Below, piece after piece: positions 1-10,362 of a DNA stretch of 64,000 bases (position 1 is its first letter; each line of letters starts with the position of its first letter). Source of the stretch: Punctularia strigosozonata HHB-11173 SS5. Lineage: Eukaryota; Basidiomycota; Agaricomycetes; Corticiales; Punctulariaceae. Under the pieces are notes generated by a model, which was given only the letters and a program-made list of their open reading frames with translations, searched no databases and had not been told where the DNA came from. The position numbers and the translations under genes were made by a program. Location: the NCBI RefSeq assembly GCF_000264995.1, contig NW_006767444.1, positions 631,472 to 695,471 of the forward strand, read 5' to 3'.

Positions 1-579
1 TGATTTATGGGGCCGATGAGGACCGAGAAGCTGGGAAGGTTGAGTAGCACTAAGAACAATATCGGCGGGAAATAGAGGGAAATCAACACACCCAAACATC
101 ACGAGCAAGCTCCCCAAGCTGGTCATGCATCCATGGTTAGTCTCTTGCAACTGTCAAGGCCAACGGGAACGTGCCTGAACGCCAGCGCGAACTTGGCCGG
201 ACGTATGGCCAGCATTGGTAGTGTCAAGAACGCCACGAAGAAGCATACTGCAGCTCCTAGCAGACAGGCTCCGAAGCCGAGTAACCTGACATAGGCTGGA
301 CTTCAGCATTCGATGGACGAGCTGAGACCGATGACGTTAGCAACAGAACACGCACCTTTCCCATCTGGATAGCGCGAAGTAAGCCTCCTCTTCGTTACTC
401 CTCTCGCTACTCCTCAGCGGTATGTAACCGCCGACTCCCGTCGAGACCGAGTTGTAGAACCTCGCGAAAGGACCGCTCTGTTGTTGAGCTTGGGAGTCGT
501 CGGTGTTTCCCGTGGCCCAGCGGAATTGCGAGAGGTTGGAGCGAAAGTTTTGCTCCGCCGAGTTGTTGTTCGGTGCCAT
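1..579 (-). CDS. SFT2: SFT2-family Golgi vesicle transport protein, 5' part (runs off the left edge)
   Basis: Small tetraspan membrane protein of the Sft2 family, which acts in retrograde and endosome-to-Golgi vesicle fusion. The start at 579 gives an N-terminus MAPNNNSAEQ followed by a polar cytosolic segment that ends in LSRWER, as in the family. After an intron the minus strand encodes LLGFGACLLGAAVCFFVAFL and TLPMLAIRPAKFALAF, the first two membrane helices. A further exon gives SLGSLLVMFG, and the piece at the window edge reads LPSFSVLIGPINH, the conserved GPINH segment before helix 3. The last helices lie outside the window. An in-frame upstream ATG at 693 exists but adds residues unlike the family. 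The fold and family are clear; the exact intron borders are inferred. Confidence 0.85.
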
Positions 580-2056
580 CGCGTATGCCGAGGGCGGAAC
601 GCAAAGTCTGTCAGGCCAGGTATTGGGGTGAGCGAGCAAAGGAGTTAGAGTAATACGGTACGGTGTGCTGCGCGCGAGTACCCTACGGCGCACAGTTCTG
701 ACCGTGAGAATACGCTTCTTAACGCCCCCTTGAACTTGCTCTCAACCAACACATATGCACAACTCAATGCTGCATTTCGAAACGCTTACTGGTTTGTGAT
801 CTGGTAGCTTCTCATACCAAAAAAATACGGCACCAAGCACATCCGTTTTGCTTATCTCGTTTTCACTCGATGTTCCGCTTTCAATCATGCTCATTAACTG
901 GGGACGGCTTGTGAGTTGGATTCTATAGCAAGCGACCTTACCTATTCATTCAGTGGCCGGATGCCACATCTGGTCGACTATCCCCGTTTTCCTGTAGTTC
1001 AGAAGCACGCTGTGGTCGACAGATGGGCTGAACCAGGCCGTGAAGCGTCCCTTGACAGGCGTTTTACTTGACGCACATCGGATCTTGGACAAGCTTCCGG
1101 ACCATTCTATCGCTGTGGTATTCTTTAAACCGCGCGGTCCTGAGCCTTATCGCCGACTCCGCCACGTATCCGGCCAACGTAACCTCCTTACTGCGGATGA
1201 TGCAGATGAAACAGCTATTATGGCTTGCCCCTTGTGCAAACACTCGCAAGCCGTTGAACGTCTCAAATGCTACCCCGGGTTCGCTGGGCTCCGGATCAAA
1301 TCTTACTGAAGATGCAGTCATTAGCATCAGCCAAGGTAATTGAGCACCCTGATAAGCCCAACTCGTAGGATATAACTGACTTGTGCATATAACCGCACTT
1401 GATTTAAATGCGGCTTTGATTTACCTTATTCATGCTCCGATGTTGTGCTCAGCTTGTCCCTTAACCGACCAAGTAAATGGACGCCTTTGTTTCAGACTCG
1501 AACACGCAACACCAACGATCTACTATGTATGAATCACCCTGAGAAGAAAGACATTTCGGAGCTAACAAGACCGGGCTTCTGCTTTCGGGTATACCAGCAG
1601 CCCGCGCCTTCCCCTCGAAGTCGATGATTTGTTGAATATGGCCCAAGGTAGTCATCCTCTCCCTGTCACCGAGCCTGCTCACACTGTGGTGTAGTGCTTC
1701 CAATAACGACGTATCTTCTGGCCCTAAGTGTTACAGCTGCACGCGACCTGAACGTGGAGCCATAGAGAGGCCGACTGCGCATTGTATCGCAACTCAACGC
1801 TTATGTTGAGAGTGGCATCACGTAACGGTCCTGTATCGTCATTGTATTATTATTGTGTCGTTCATCCTCTACTCGAATCGCCGAAATTACGTGACAGGAA
1901 TATGACCTCTTTCGTCGCGTCGGCAGCTTACTGCTGGTGCGTTTTACATCGCTGCTTTATACACCGATATTTGTCGACAACGTGTCATCAAGTAGTCGAG
2001 CATAGCATGGACTGTACTTTGAGATGCATCCCATACTCGGATTCGTCTCGCGTGCA
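580..2056. other. Gene-poor stretch with only weak coding signs
   Basis: No recognisable gene lies here. Two minus-strand open stretches (about 1461-1703 and 1064-1327) have protein-like composition, for example GHIQQIIDFEGKARAAGIP and EVTLAGYVAESAIRLR. They could be exons of one unrecognised gene or the remains of one. They match no family I know and I do not call them as a gene. The first 200 bases should hold the SFT2 promoter. Confidence 0.3.
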
Positions 2057-2335
2057 TCACAGCCTCCCTGTGTCTTATCAGTGACTGCAGACCACATCAG
2101 CCAGGTATACGTACTGCAGTCCGCTACACATGAATGGGAAGTACATTCGTCGTCGTCAGGATATTCCACGCAACAAGATCTGCATGCGGTAACGCATGAC
2201 TGTCGTGGAAATAATCAGCATGGTAGGATTCGAAAGTGTGCGTTTACGGACATTCGCATTGCTGAGCAGGAAATTACAGTGCTGTGCCAGTACCGAAGAT
2301 GATAGCGCCGCGATTACGAGGATGAGGAAACGCAT
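2057..2335 (-). CDS. Small secreted cysteine-rich protein, copy A
   Basis: Three exons (2335-2252, 2199-2115, 2067-2057) give a predicted protein of about 59 residues. Exon 1 encodes a signal peptide, MRFLILVIAALSSSVLAQ, with a likely cut after AQ, then HCNFLLSNAN. Exon 2 encodes the core SCVTACRSCCVEYPDDDECT followed by SHSCVADC, giving a spacing C-x3-C-x2-CC-x8-C-x4-C-x3-C; with the cysteine in exon 1 this makes eight. Intron 1 (52 nt) is phase 0 with donor gtccgt; intron 2 (47 nt) has donor gtacgt and acceptor cacag. If intron 2 is not removed, the frame runs to a stop at 1957. The paralogue at 3561-3876 shares signal peptide, spacing and intron positions, which is the main evidence that this is a gene. 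Function is unknown; a disulfide-stabilised extracellular peptide is likely. Confidence 0.65.
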
Positions 2336-2403
2336 TTTGGTCGAGACACAGGCTCGCAGACGACGAATCCGCCTTGGATGTTTCCACTCGTTTTCACGGG
2401 GAA

Positions 2404-2411
2404 TATTTATA
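2404..2411 (-). promoter_or_regulatory. TATA box of cysteine-rich gene A
   Basis: The minus strand reads TATAAATA 69 bp upstream of the ATG at 2335. A strong TATA box at this distance fits a regulated secreted-protein gene and supports the gene call. Confidence 0.5.
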
Positions 2412-2785
2412 CTCACTCGGAACTCCAAATGAAGCCCTATATCCGTGTCGTAGGTACCGCCAAGACTAATGTCGATCCGCGTTCCTGCCCCGCACATGTG
2501 ACGGAAGTGACGTGGTGAACTTGAATCCGTCTTGGACAGATGCTTGATGTAGCGAGAGTCAACATCGGGATGAGGTAGGCCTGAAAGGGATACGCCACTG
2601 TTCCGAACAGTCAGTTCCTAACGGTTATCAGCGTACGTATGAGTGATCCTCGTGGCTCTGATATCGCTCTCAGGGACAAACCGGACGCTGCTGTCATAAT
2701 ATGGTCCATTGTTCACGTTGAACGTCAACATCTGAGTGTCGACGTCGCCTTCGAATCAGCTGCTTAGGACTATCGGCATCCATTA

Positions 2786-3525
2786 GGGGGGTTCAGAGTT
2801 GGCGATTCTGCGCCGATTCTGCCCCAGATTCTGTGTCGATTCTATGTCGATTTTGCCGTCGCTACGACGGTCATAATCCGATTCTCCTCACCTTCAACTC
2901 TGAACCCCCCGCTTCTACCACTGATTCTGGCCCGATTCTGTGCACGACGTAATATCCTGCCGACACTGCGGCATGCCCATCTGAGTTTTAACGACGGGCT
3001 CGGCATAGCGGCAGCTCATCCGAGGTGGCGAAAACTCTGGAATTGAATGCGAAGGTCGAGTTATAACGTGAATGACAGAGTTTCTTTGTTTTAAGCTCGA
3101 GTCCGACAATGTATGTCCGAGGTTTATTTGCAGCCAGAAGAGTGAAATATTTATTGGCTTAAATAGGCGTCAGGAGTGTTGCTATGCGGAACTACCAAAT
3201 GCAATCTACTTCTGCCCATAAACTGCTGATACAATGGTATGTCGAGGGTCCTGGTGACAGCCTCTGCGCGAGTACATATATATACAGGAGTAAAACACAG
3301 GTTGAGGATTGCCTGAACGAGGGGGTGGAAGACCCTGGAAAACCTCGTGACGCGTCAGTGGTTTCGGACTCCGAGGCAGCGACGCGATGAAGCTGAATCG
3401 GACTCTGGTCGAATCGAGTGAAGCGACTCCAGAGCCGCTTCACCAATCCACCCAGAATCGGTGTCCAGAATCGACTCTTGAATCCGCCCTTGAATCCTTG
3501 CCAGAATCCCAACTCTGAGCCCCCC
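2786..3525. mobile_element. Non-autonomous DNA transposon (MITE-like), TA-flanked, 740 bp
   Basis: The left end reads GGGGGGTTCAGAGTTGG and the right end is its near-perfect inverse, CCAACTCTGAGCCCCCC, with one mismatch over 17 bases. TA lies directly outside both ends (2784-2785 and 3526-3527), as expected for a Tc1/mariner-type target duplication. Next to the ends are clusters of the heptamer GATTCTG on the left and of its inverse CAGAATC on the right, so the element has subterminal repeats. A third inverted copy of the end, AACTCTGAACCCCCC, stops at 2910, so a 125-bp inverted-repeat unit (2786-2910) sits inside the left part. No transposase is visible. The element separates the two cysteine-rich genes. 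Confidence 0.7.
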
Positions 3526-3560
3526 TATTGATCAGATGTGGATGGATATTGACATGATAT

Positions 3561-3876
3561 CTAATCTCTGTATCGAATGACAGCAGGCTCAAAGCTTCTC
3601 TGTACTGTAAATGAACACCGTATACGACGAGTGCATAAGTCAAGCAACGCCTACCGCAGTCGATGAGGCAGCTTCCACTTGTGCATTCCTCATCGTCTGG
3701 GAATTCTAGACAGCACTCCTTGCAGGCACTGATGCACTCCTACGACGGCGGGTAAGTACTAAGCTGCGGGAAGCGACGTCTGTGAGTGGACACACGCTGG
3801 CGGGGATATCAAACAAGCAGTTCTGTGCGAGAACCGACAGAGACAGTGCGGCGAGGGTAAGCACAAGTAAGCGCAT
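3561..3876 (-). CDS. Small secreted cysteine-rich protein, copy B
   Basis: Three exons (3876-3796, 3739-3655, 3604-3561) give about 69 residues. Exon 1 encodes MRLLVLTLAALSLSVLAQ, a signal peptide, then NCLFDIPAS. Exon 2 encodes ECISACKECCLEFPDDEECT followed by SGSCLIDC. Aligned with copy A, all eight cysteines, the PDD-x-ECTS-x-SC core and both intron positions and phases are kept, while most other residues differ conservatively. Intron 1 is 56 nt, phase 0; intron 2 is 50 nt with donor gtaggc and acceptor tttacag. The tail VQRSFEPAVIRYRD is not shared with copy A, so the third exon is the least certain part. The family is unrecognised; an effector-like, defensin-like or antimicrobial role is possible but not shown. 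Confidence 0.65.
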
Positions 3877-3923
3877 GTTGAAGGATCCGAGTGCTGTTGG
3901 CTACATGTCCCACCGCACGTAGG

Positions 3924-3930
3924 TTATATA
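3924..3930 (-). promoter_or_regulatory. TATA box of cysteine-rich gene B
   Basis: The minus strand reads TATATAA about 48 bp upstream of the ATG at 3876, a position similar to that in copy A. Confidence 0.45.
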
Positions 3931-4776
3931 CTGTGGGCGGAACTGACTCCGCCAGTCACCTCGCGAGTAGTCAGCAGGGGGTTGACGAGCCATCAAGTCC
4001 GAAATAGAGCGCAGTGAGAAGCTTGTGTATTTCCGGGAGACGGAAGACGCGATAGGCATGTACAAACGACGCTCTGGGTCAAATTAGCAACTGCGGGTCC
4101 TGGTGGAGCGAATCAAAGCAGCTGACCATGGTTGCATCTTGACGTTCATGTAGGAGTTGCGTGAAGCATGGACAGCGTTGGGCGAGCCTTATCGCTCCAA
4201 GTTTCGTCTGTGCACATCGGTCGCCGTCTGCTGCGCCGGTATCCCAGGGATGACAAGACATGCGCAAAGCGGCATCGCGTCGATTACTTGTACCGACGGA
4301 CGTAGTCTTAATTACTTGCCGGGGCTGTCGTGTTTGTCCGGCTCAATAGGTTCAGTGGCATACAGCGTGACAAGGATATTCAGTCGTCGTCGGTGATGGT
4401 TCGTGTCCTCGCACTGGTGCTACTTAGAACGATTGTCTTCACTGCGCATCGAGAGTCTGACTGGGACTACACTGGCGCCGGTGGCGGCTCTCGGCACCGA
4501 ATCTCTGCGAAAACGCGTCCAAGTCACGCGGTTGCACGTGAGTCAACGCGTCCTTAACGCGACTTGAAGAGTTCGCCCGTTCTTACCCTGGCCCCTGTCA
4601 CTGTCAGACCTTTTGAAGGCTCGACTGGTTCGATAGCAACCTCAAGGTACGCTAACTCACCCATTTCCGTACTGGTACACACAATAGATGATCTGATGTT
4701 GCTTGCGTTGCGCTAGATCGTTGGCGTCCCGAGGTGACCCTAAAACCGAAGCTTTCTGGGATTGGACGGGGACGCT
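3931..4776. other. Intergenic stretch without a recognisable gene
   Basis: Both strands hold only short open frames without recognisable domains. One plus-strand start near 4396 encodes a short hydrophobic run (MVRVLALVLLRTIVF), but no plausible protein follows. The last 150 bases should contain the promoter of the SNF2 gene. Confidence 0.3.
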
Positions 4777-7700
4777 ATGCTTCCAGCTCGCGCGAGCGGT
4801 GCGAAAGCACACTCGAATGTACCGGGTAATCCTCACGGTAAGAGAAAAAAAAATCAGACTGCGTGCCTGCTGACATCCTCGGTTTTCCGTCCGAAGTACC
4901 GACGTCGCCACAGGAATCATCAGGTTCGACAACGGAGTCACGCCAGTCTGTACCCAATTGACTCCTGGAAACAGATGCAGAATTTGATCCTGACTTTACC
5001 CCTGGCGAATATGTATACGAGCCGAAGCGTCGTCGTGCGCCCACACGAAAACGCGCTCACAGTGACCGTACCCGTGCTTCTCCTCGAGGGAAACGCAGCA
5101 GGGTTACAGGTAGGTGAAGCTCGAAATTCTGAAAAATAATCTGATATAAATATCATTGCGCTAAGGTAGCACTGGACGACGGCCGAACGACCCATTGCGG
5201 GATATATTTGGTAAGTTTCAGTTCACAGTAAGCGATTAACAACATTGACCATCGATAGGCGACGAGTACGGGGTATACTCAGGTTCAGACGTGCCTGAAT
5301 CAGACCACGAAGAAGATTCGGAGGAAATCGAAGACTCCGTCACAGGCGAGCAACACACAGGATGCACAAAGCAGTATTGACCATCTTTCAGAGTCGGAGT
5401 CGGAGGCAGAATCTACAACAGGACTTGCGACGGTCCTTAAAACTGATGTGAGAGCTCAAGCAATAAATGTCTTAGGCAAGCGCGCCAGACCGGAGAATGA
5501 TGGTGAGTTTTGCGAGGGTGATTTGTATCCGTAGCGCTAATCGTTGGCCGCAGAAGAGTCCGTGACCGAATCCGAGTCCGAATGTGAAGAGCCACCTCAT
5601 CATACCGTGAAACGTGCCAAGACAATCGAAGTTCAAAGCGAGGGGTCTGTAACCGAATCCGAATCCGAATCCGAGAGCCTCGTAAGGATTGTCTGCACCG
5701 TACGCCGACACGCTGAGCTGCAATGATGCCTAGATTATCCAATCCGCCGATTCAACACGACCAGCTTTTCACCGTACTCGGGAACAACCGCTGCTCGGCC
5801 CACTGGTTCTTGACGCCAAACGACACATCAGCGTCCCTCGTTATATCAACACCTTTCTCCGCGACTATCAGCGAGAAGGAATCCGTTTTCTCTGGACACA
5901 ATATTCACAAGGCTTGGGCGCTCTACTGGGCGATGATATGGGTTTAGGGAAAACGGTTCAGATAATATGTCAGTTACGCTTTTCATGAAGGATCCCGTAC
6001 TCAATGTGTAGGAATGTAGCATTCCTATCCGCCATCATGAGGAAAAGCGGCGATATCCGCGATCTAGACCGGAGACGAAGATACGTGTCACATTTACAGG
6101 ACAGTGAAGATTGGCAAAAGCGAAAGAAACTTCCACCCGCCAATGTCAAGTGGCCAACGTGTCTGATCATCGCACCCAGTACCGTGGTCTACAACTGGGA
6201 GCGGGAATTCGAAACTGTGTGTTCGTCTCCTGCAGTCGATTGCAATCATAACTAAAGGGGAGTTCATCAGTGGGGTTTCTTTGAGGTTGGAGTTTATACA
6301 GGGAAACCGAGCGACCGGAAAGATGTACTCAGGGATTTCAAGATGGGACGATTAGATGTTGGTAAGTCCATTGCCCAGTGATGAGCTTTTTGAAACATCG
6401 CTGATGTTGGACCGCAGTAATTACCTCGTTTGATCTCGCAAGACAGGATATATCATTGCTAGATGATCTCGCGTGGTCAGTAGTAATAGTTGATGAGGTC
6501 CACACTCTCAAGAACCCGCGATCGAAGACCGCCCATGCATACAATCAATTCAAGTGCCAACAACGGATCGGACTGACTGGAACTGCGATCCAGAACAACT
6601 ATGGCGAGCTGCACACTATTCTCGATTGGACGAATCCCGGACGAGTCGGGACCCCAGCACAATGGCAGTTTTACGTCACCGGACCTTTGACACGCGGACA
6701 AAGCAAGGCATGTTCCGAGGAAGAACGAGCACGAGCAAATGTGAGCGATTTGTCCGTCCGTGAGTATACATGCTGACGTTCTGTCAGATCGTTGCCAGCA
6801 TCTTGAAAGACAAACTGCTTCCAAAATATTTCAAGCGCAGGTACGGGTTCATCATAATCTGATTGGCATCACAGAATCATCCGCCCACAGGACGAAAGAC
6901 ATAATCAAGGATCAGGCAAGCCTTCTTCAATAATATCCATTGCTAATCACTGTTGCTCACACCTCCTGTCGGACAGTTACCGAAAAAGATCGACAAGGTC
7001 GTTTTCTGCCCGCTCACCAGGAAACAAATTCTCGTGTACAAGAGGATACTCGCAGTTCCTGCTGTTCAAGACATGCTTATGAAAGACGATCTTTGCGAAT
7101 GCGGCTCACGAGCAAAGTGAGCAGGAGCCCTTGGCGCAAGGTGATTACACTTAATCAGGAGAGTGCAGACGAAAAGACTGTTGCAAACCATGGGACAAAA
7201 AGATCCTCTTCCAGTACATGTCGGCCCTGCTCAAGGCGTCGAACCATTTGTCCCTGCTACTTCCTGGGCCGGGAGATACCGCCGAACAGGCGAGTCAGAA
7301 CCTAAACTGTTTTACTTGTGGCACTGATGGACGGTAGGTTGAACGCAATCGTCAACTAGCTCGCGTTGCCTTCGGGCCCTCTCCGCCGACCTATGGAGAG
7401 TCCATGTTCGTCCCCGACTTCTGTGGCAAATGGCTGGTGTGTGGGAGGCAACTGCTACGACATCTTGCACCGAACTCATTCTTGCTACTAGATACTGGAA
7501 TCGCTTCTGGCGGAGTGGCGGGAGGACCCTACCATCAAAGTCTTGATTTTCACCAAATCAGTTAAACTACTTGAGATTCTTGATTACCATCTTGGCCGGC
7601 AACGTGAGTTAAGACGAACATACAGCGCCATATATACAATACTTATATGCCTACAGACAGTCAATTTGTCCGTTTGGATGGCTCTACTCCGCAGCACGAC

Positions 7701-9076
7701 CGTTCGTAGACCCGTCATGTCCGAACGACGCTATCTGAAATCTTAGTTCTTAGGTATGCCGCTAATTGATAGATTCAACAACGATCCCGAGATCCGGATT
7801 TTCTTGATCTCAACCTTGGCTGGAGGGACGGGGCTGAATCTGACGGCCGCTAACAAAGTGGTTATATTTGGTACGTCGCCCATCATCCAGCACCCCACAG
7901 CGGATTGAATGCAAGATCGTGCAGATCCCAATTGGAGTGCGTCATCCAAGTATCCACTCTCGAGATCGCGGTGTTAATAGTTTGTGAAGATCCCGCCCAC
8001 GATCTGCAAGCCATGGACAGAGCCTACCGTTTTGGACAAACCCGAGACGTGTATGTTTATCGGCTACTCGGTATGTCATATACAGCTTAGCAAGTAACCG
8101 CAACTGACAAGTGCGTATAGGTGCCGGTTCTCTTGAGGAGTTGATATACGCCAGGCAGCTATACAAGCAACAACAGATGCGGATAGGCTACGAGGCTAGC
8201 ATTCAGACGAGGTACTATTTTCGACCGACTTGCTATCGTGTCCAGTGATTGACTCTGAGGTAGATACTTCGAGGGCATACAGGGCGACCCTACGAGGAAA
8301 GGTGAACTTTTCGGCATCAAAAACATATTTACCTTACACGAAGATACACTGGCGACAAAAAAGGCTGTACGAACTGAGGGTCCTTGGCATCGGTGCTTGC
8401 TCGCTGATTTGACTATAATTGAAGATTGAGGATGCTCATCTGTCCTCGTTTGATTGGGCCCTTGCGCATGCAGAGGCGAAGAAGAGAGGCAAAGATGCCT
8501 GGGTGTACGATGCAGAGAAGGAAGGAACCAAACAGGAACCCGAGATGAATGGCCTGGGCGCTTTGCTCTTCGATGACAGTGCGTCGTTTCAGCCTTCTAA
8601 CGAGCATCTTTGGACCGTCACATGTAGGCGTAAAAGCTCGGGAGGCCCATGAAGTGACTGAGAAGGCGCTGAAAGCTGCTGGCATTCAATATGCTCATGC
8701 TAATGAAGACCTTCTGAAGACAAATCCATTCGAGCAACAGAGAGCGGCTCTGGCGACCAAGGTTGGAGGATTTGCGCTTCACAGATTTGACGAAGAGCTG
8801 ATCGACTACATGTCCGCGATAGACCTTGAAGGCGAAGGCAAGGACGAGCCGCGCTCGCAAGGACAAACCAGAGAGCGCGCAAGAACCGGAATGGCCACCT
8901 CGCCGTCGCCATCACCGACCACCTATGAGTCCGCGATCAAGGTATTTCTGGTTCGTCTCGCGAATACGCGGGGAAATAACAACGTGTTTAGGCTTGCAAA
9001 CCGCCAGATAGCTCTGATTGAGCTAGGTTTCATCAATGATGCCGTAGACTCAGCCACATTCGCCCAAGAATTGTAA
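4777..9076 (+). CDS. SNF2-family DNA-dependent ATPase, ERCC6L2-like
   Basis: Swi2/Snf2 ATPase closest to ERCC6L2 (ERCC-6-like 2), a nuclear protein tied to DNA repair. The start [18 protein letters not shown] is followed by a basic segment ([17 protein letters not shown]) and two acidic ESESE tracts that look like nuclear localisation and disorder. The helicase core begins at [19 protein letters not shown]; Walker A is [11 protein letters not shown] (near 5930), motif II is DEVH (near 6493) and motif III is LTGTAIQNN. The second lobe holds [29 protein letters not shown] and [21 protein letters not shown] could join the exons in frame across all motifs with about 50-nt introns, for example TPQHDR|MPLIDRF and FDPNW|NPAHDLQ, so the gene looks whole. 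The C-terminal domain ends in [20 protein letters not shown]. The last exon is uncertain: a gtaagc donor just before the stop could extend it to about 9141. Confidence 0.85.
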
Positions 9077-9334
9077 GCCGTGGCGTGCATCTTGTGGAAT
9101 TCTTCAGCTCACCTGGGATCCAGCGCACGCATGCCAGCAACTGAACAGGAAGCGCTGTTAGCTCGCCTTGATGATCACGCAAAAAAGAGCATAGCCCAGT
9201 CGTCAGGTCACTGATGTCGCTATGGATCGCAATTCTCCTCCGTGGACAACACACACGATCGACCATTTCGACCCTGGTCCGACCATGGTCCAAAAGAGAT
9301 CATCTATAGGCACGTGATAGATGCAGTTCTCTGG

Positions 9335-10196
9335 GAGGTCTGACAGGACCGGTGCGAATACCGCCAGAGCTCCGATCCACACAGCCACCAAAATCCCCGA
9401 AAAACGCCCGTTTACGGGCGCGAGCTCCGATACCAAAACCCCGAAAACATGGGGGTAGAGGGCAAAATGTTACATCCAGGTCTGCTCCGAAAAGGGACAG
9501 ATTCCAGCGGGGTTCGATCCAAGATCCCTGAAATTGGAGGCCAGCCGTGACAACCATTAGGCTACGAGACACACTGGCTGAGCATCCATTCAGCAAATTA
9601 TATTCTGTTTGGCATGTGCTACACACTTGCGCGAATTTGAGTCCCCACTGCCCTCATTTACTCACTATACTTTCCGAGCTCGCCGTGTCCCGAATTGCTT
9701 CCACCACCATTCTCTCCACCTCCAGGCAGAATCAGGCAGGCTTCAAGTGCTTGGCGCACGTACAAGGATCTTGTCCGCTCCGTCCAGGATGTGCTAATAA
9801 AGAAAACGGAAGAATTTATGAGAGCTGTGAAGTCCCGGAACAGGCAAACAATGGGAGAAAGCAATGAGAATGGCGGGAACATGGAAAATCGAGCACGGAG
9901 ACGGAGACGGGAATGTGAGCATAGTCGGGATCTGGACTCGATTGAGACGACAAGGAGTCCTCTGGTGCACAATTAGGTACACTGAAGTGTATTCAGGCGA
10001 CGGTGTGCTGTGAAGCGTCTCGGAGAGCTCCGATCCCATTTTTGCCCCGAAAATCGTCAATTCGGGGCCATGTCTGATGTCAAATCCCCGAAATTCGGCC
10101 TCTTGGGACCTTCACCGGAACCCCGAAAATGGCCGAAATCGCCTCTTTGAGGGATCGGAGCTCTGGTGGGGTTCGCACCGGTCCTGGTCTGACGTC
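9335..10196. mobile_element. Inverted-repeat element of about 860 bp with a tRNA-like segment inside
   Basis: The left end contains AGGACCGGTGCGAA (9345-9358) followed by CCAGAGCTCCGATCC (9364-9378). The right end carries the inverse of both, GGATCGGAGCTCTGG (10152-10166) and TTCGCACCGGTCCT (10172-10185). Together they form terminal inverted repeats of about 45 bp with a few mismatches. The motif GAGCTCCGAT recurs inside at about 9421 and 10025, and CCCCGAAAA recurs several times, so the element has repeated subterminal modules. No clear target-site duplication could be read, so the outer borders are accurate only to a few bases. It holds no transposase and fills most of the gap between the SNF2 and otubain genes. 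Confidence 0.55.
9497..9571 (-). repeat. tRNA-related (SINE-like) segment
   Basis: Read on the minus strand this contains an A-box-like TAGCCTAATGG and, about 40 bases on, a B-box-like GGATCGAACCC, the spacing of an internal RNA polymerase III promoter. The acceptor, anticodon and T stems do not pair properly, so it is not a working tRNA gene. It is best read as a tRNA-derived SINE head or an old tRNA relic captured inside the inverted-repeat element. Confidence 0.45.
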
Positions 10197-10362
10197 CCCG
10201 CTTTATTCGTCAAGGGATAGAATACCAATAATGATAGATAACTCGGTAGATTATGCAGTGAATGGGGACCCAAAGGCACTTCAGCTTTGTACTTGAGCTT
10301 CACTAGCATCGTGATCATAATATCAGCTTCTTGAATCCGGACTATATACACCCTTCAAGACG

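Noticed and set aside
1040-1343. Plus-strand open frames near 1.0-1.3 kb
   Set aside because: Two overlapping frames with no family resemblance; the minus strand looks no worse, so neither is called.
5280-5400. Frameshift in the acidic region of the SNF2 gene
   Set aside because: A 55-nt intron (donor gtgcct, acceptor gtcacag) restores the frame, so no break is needed.
7680-7760. Premature stop in the second helicase lobe of the SNF2 gene
   Set aside because: Splicing from a gttcgt donor gives HDR|MPLIDRF in frame, as expected for the family.
9497-9571. Functional tRNA gene
   Set aside because: A-box-like and B-box-like motifs are present, but the acceptor, anticodon and T stems do not pair, so it is listed only as a tRNA-related repeat.
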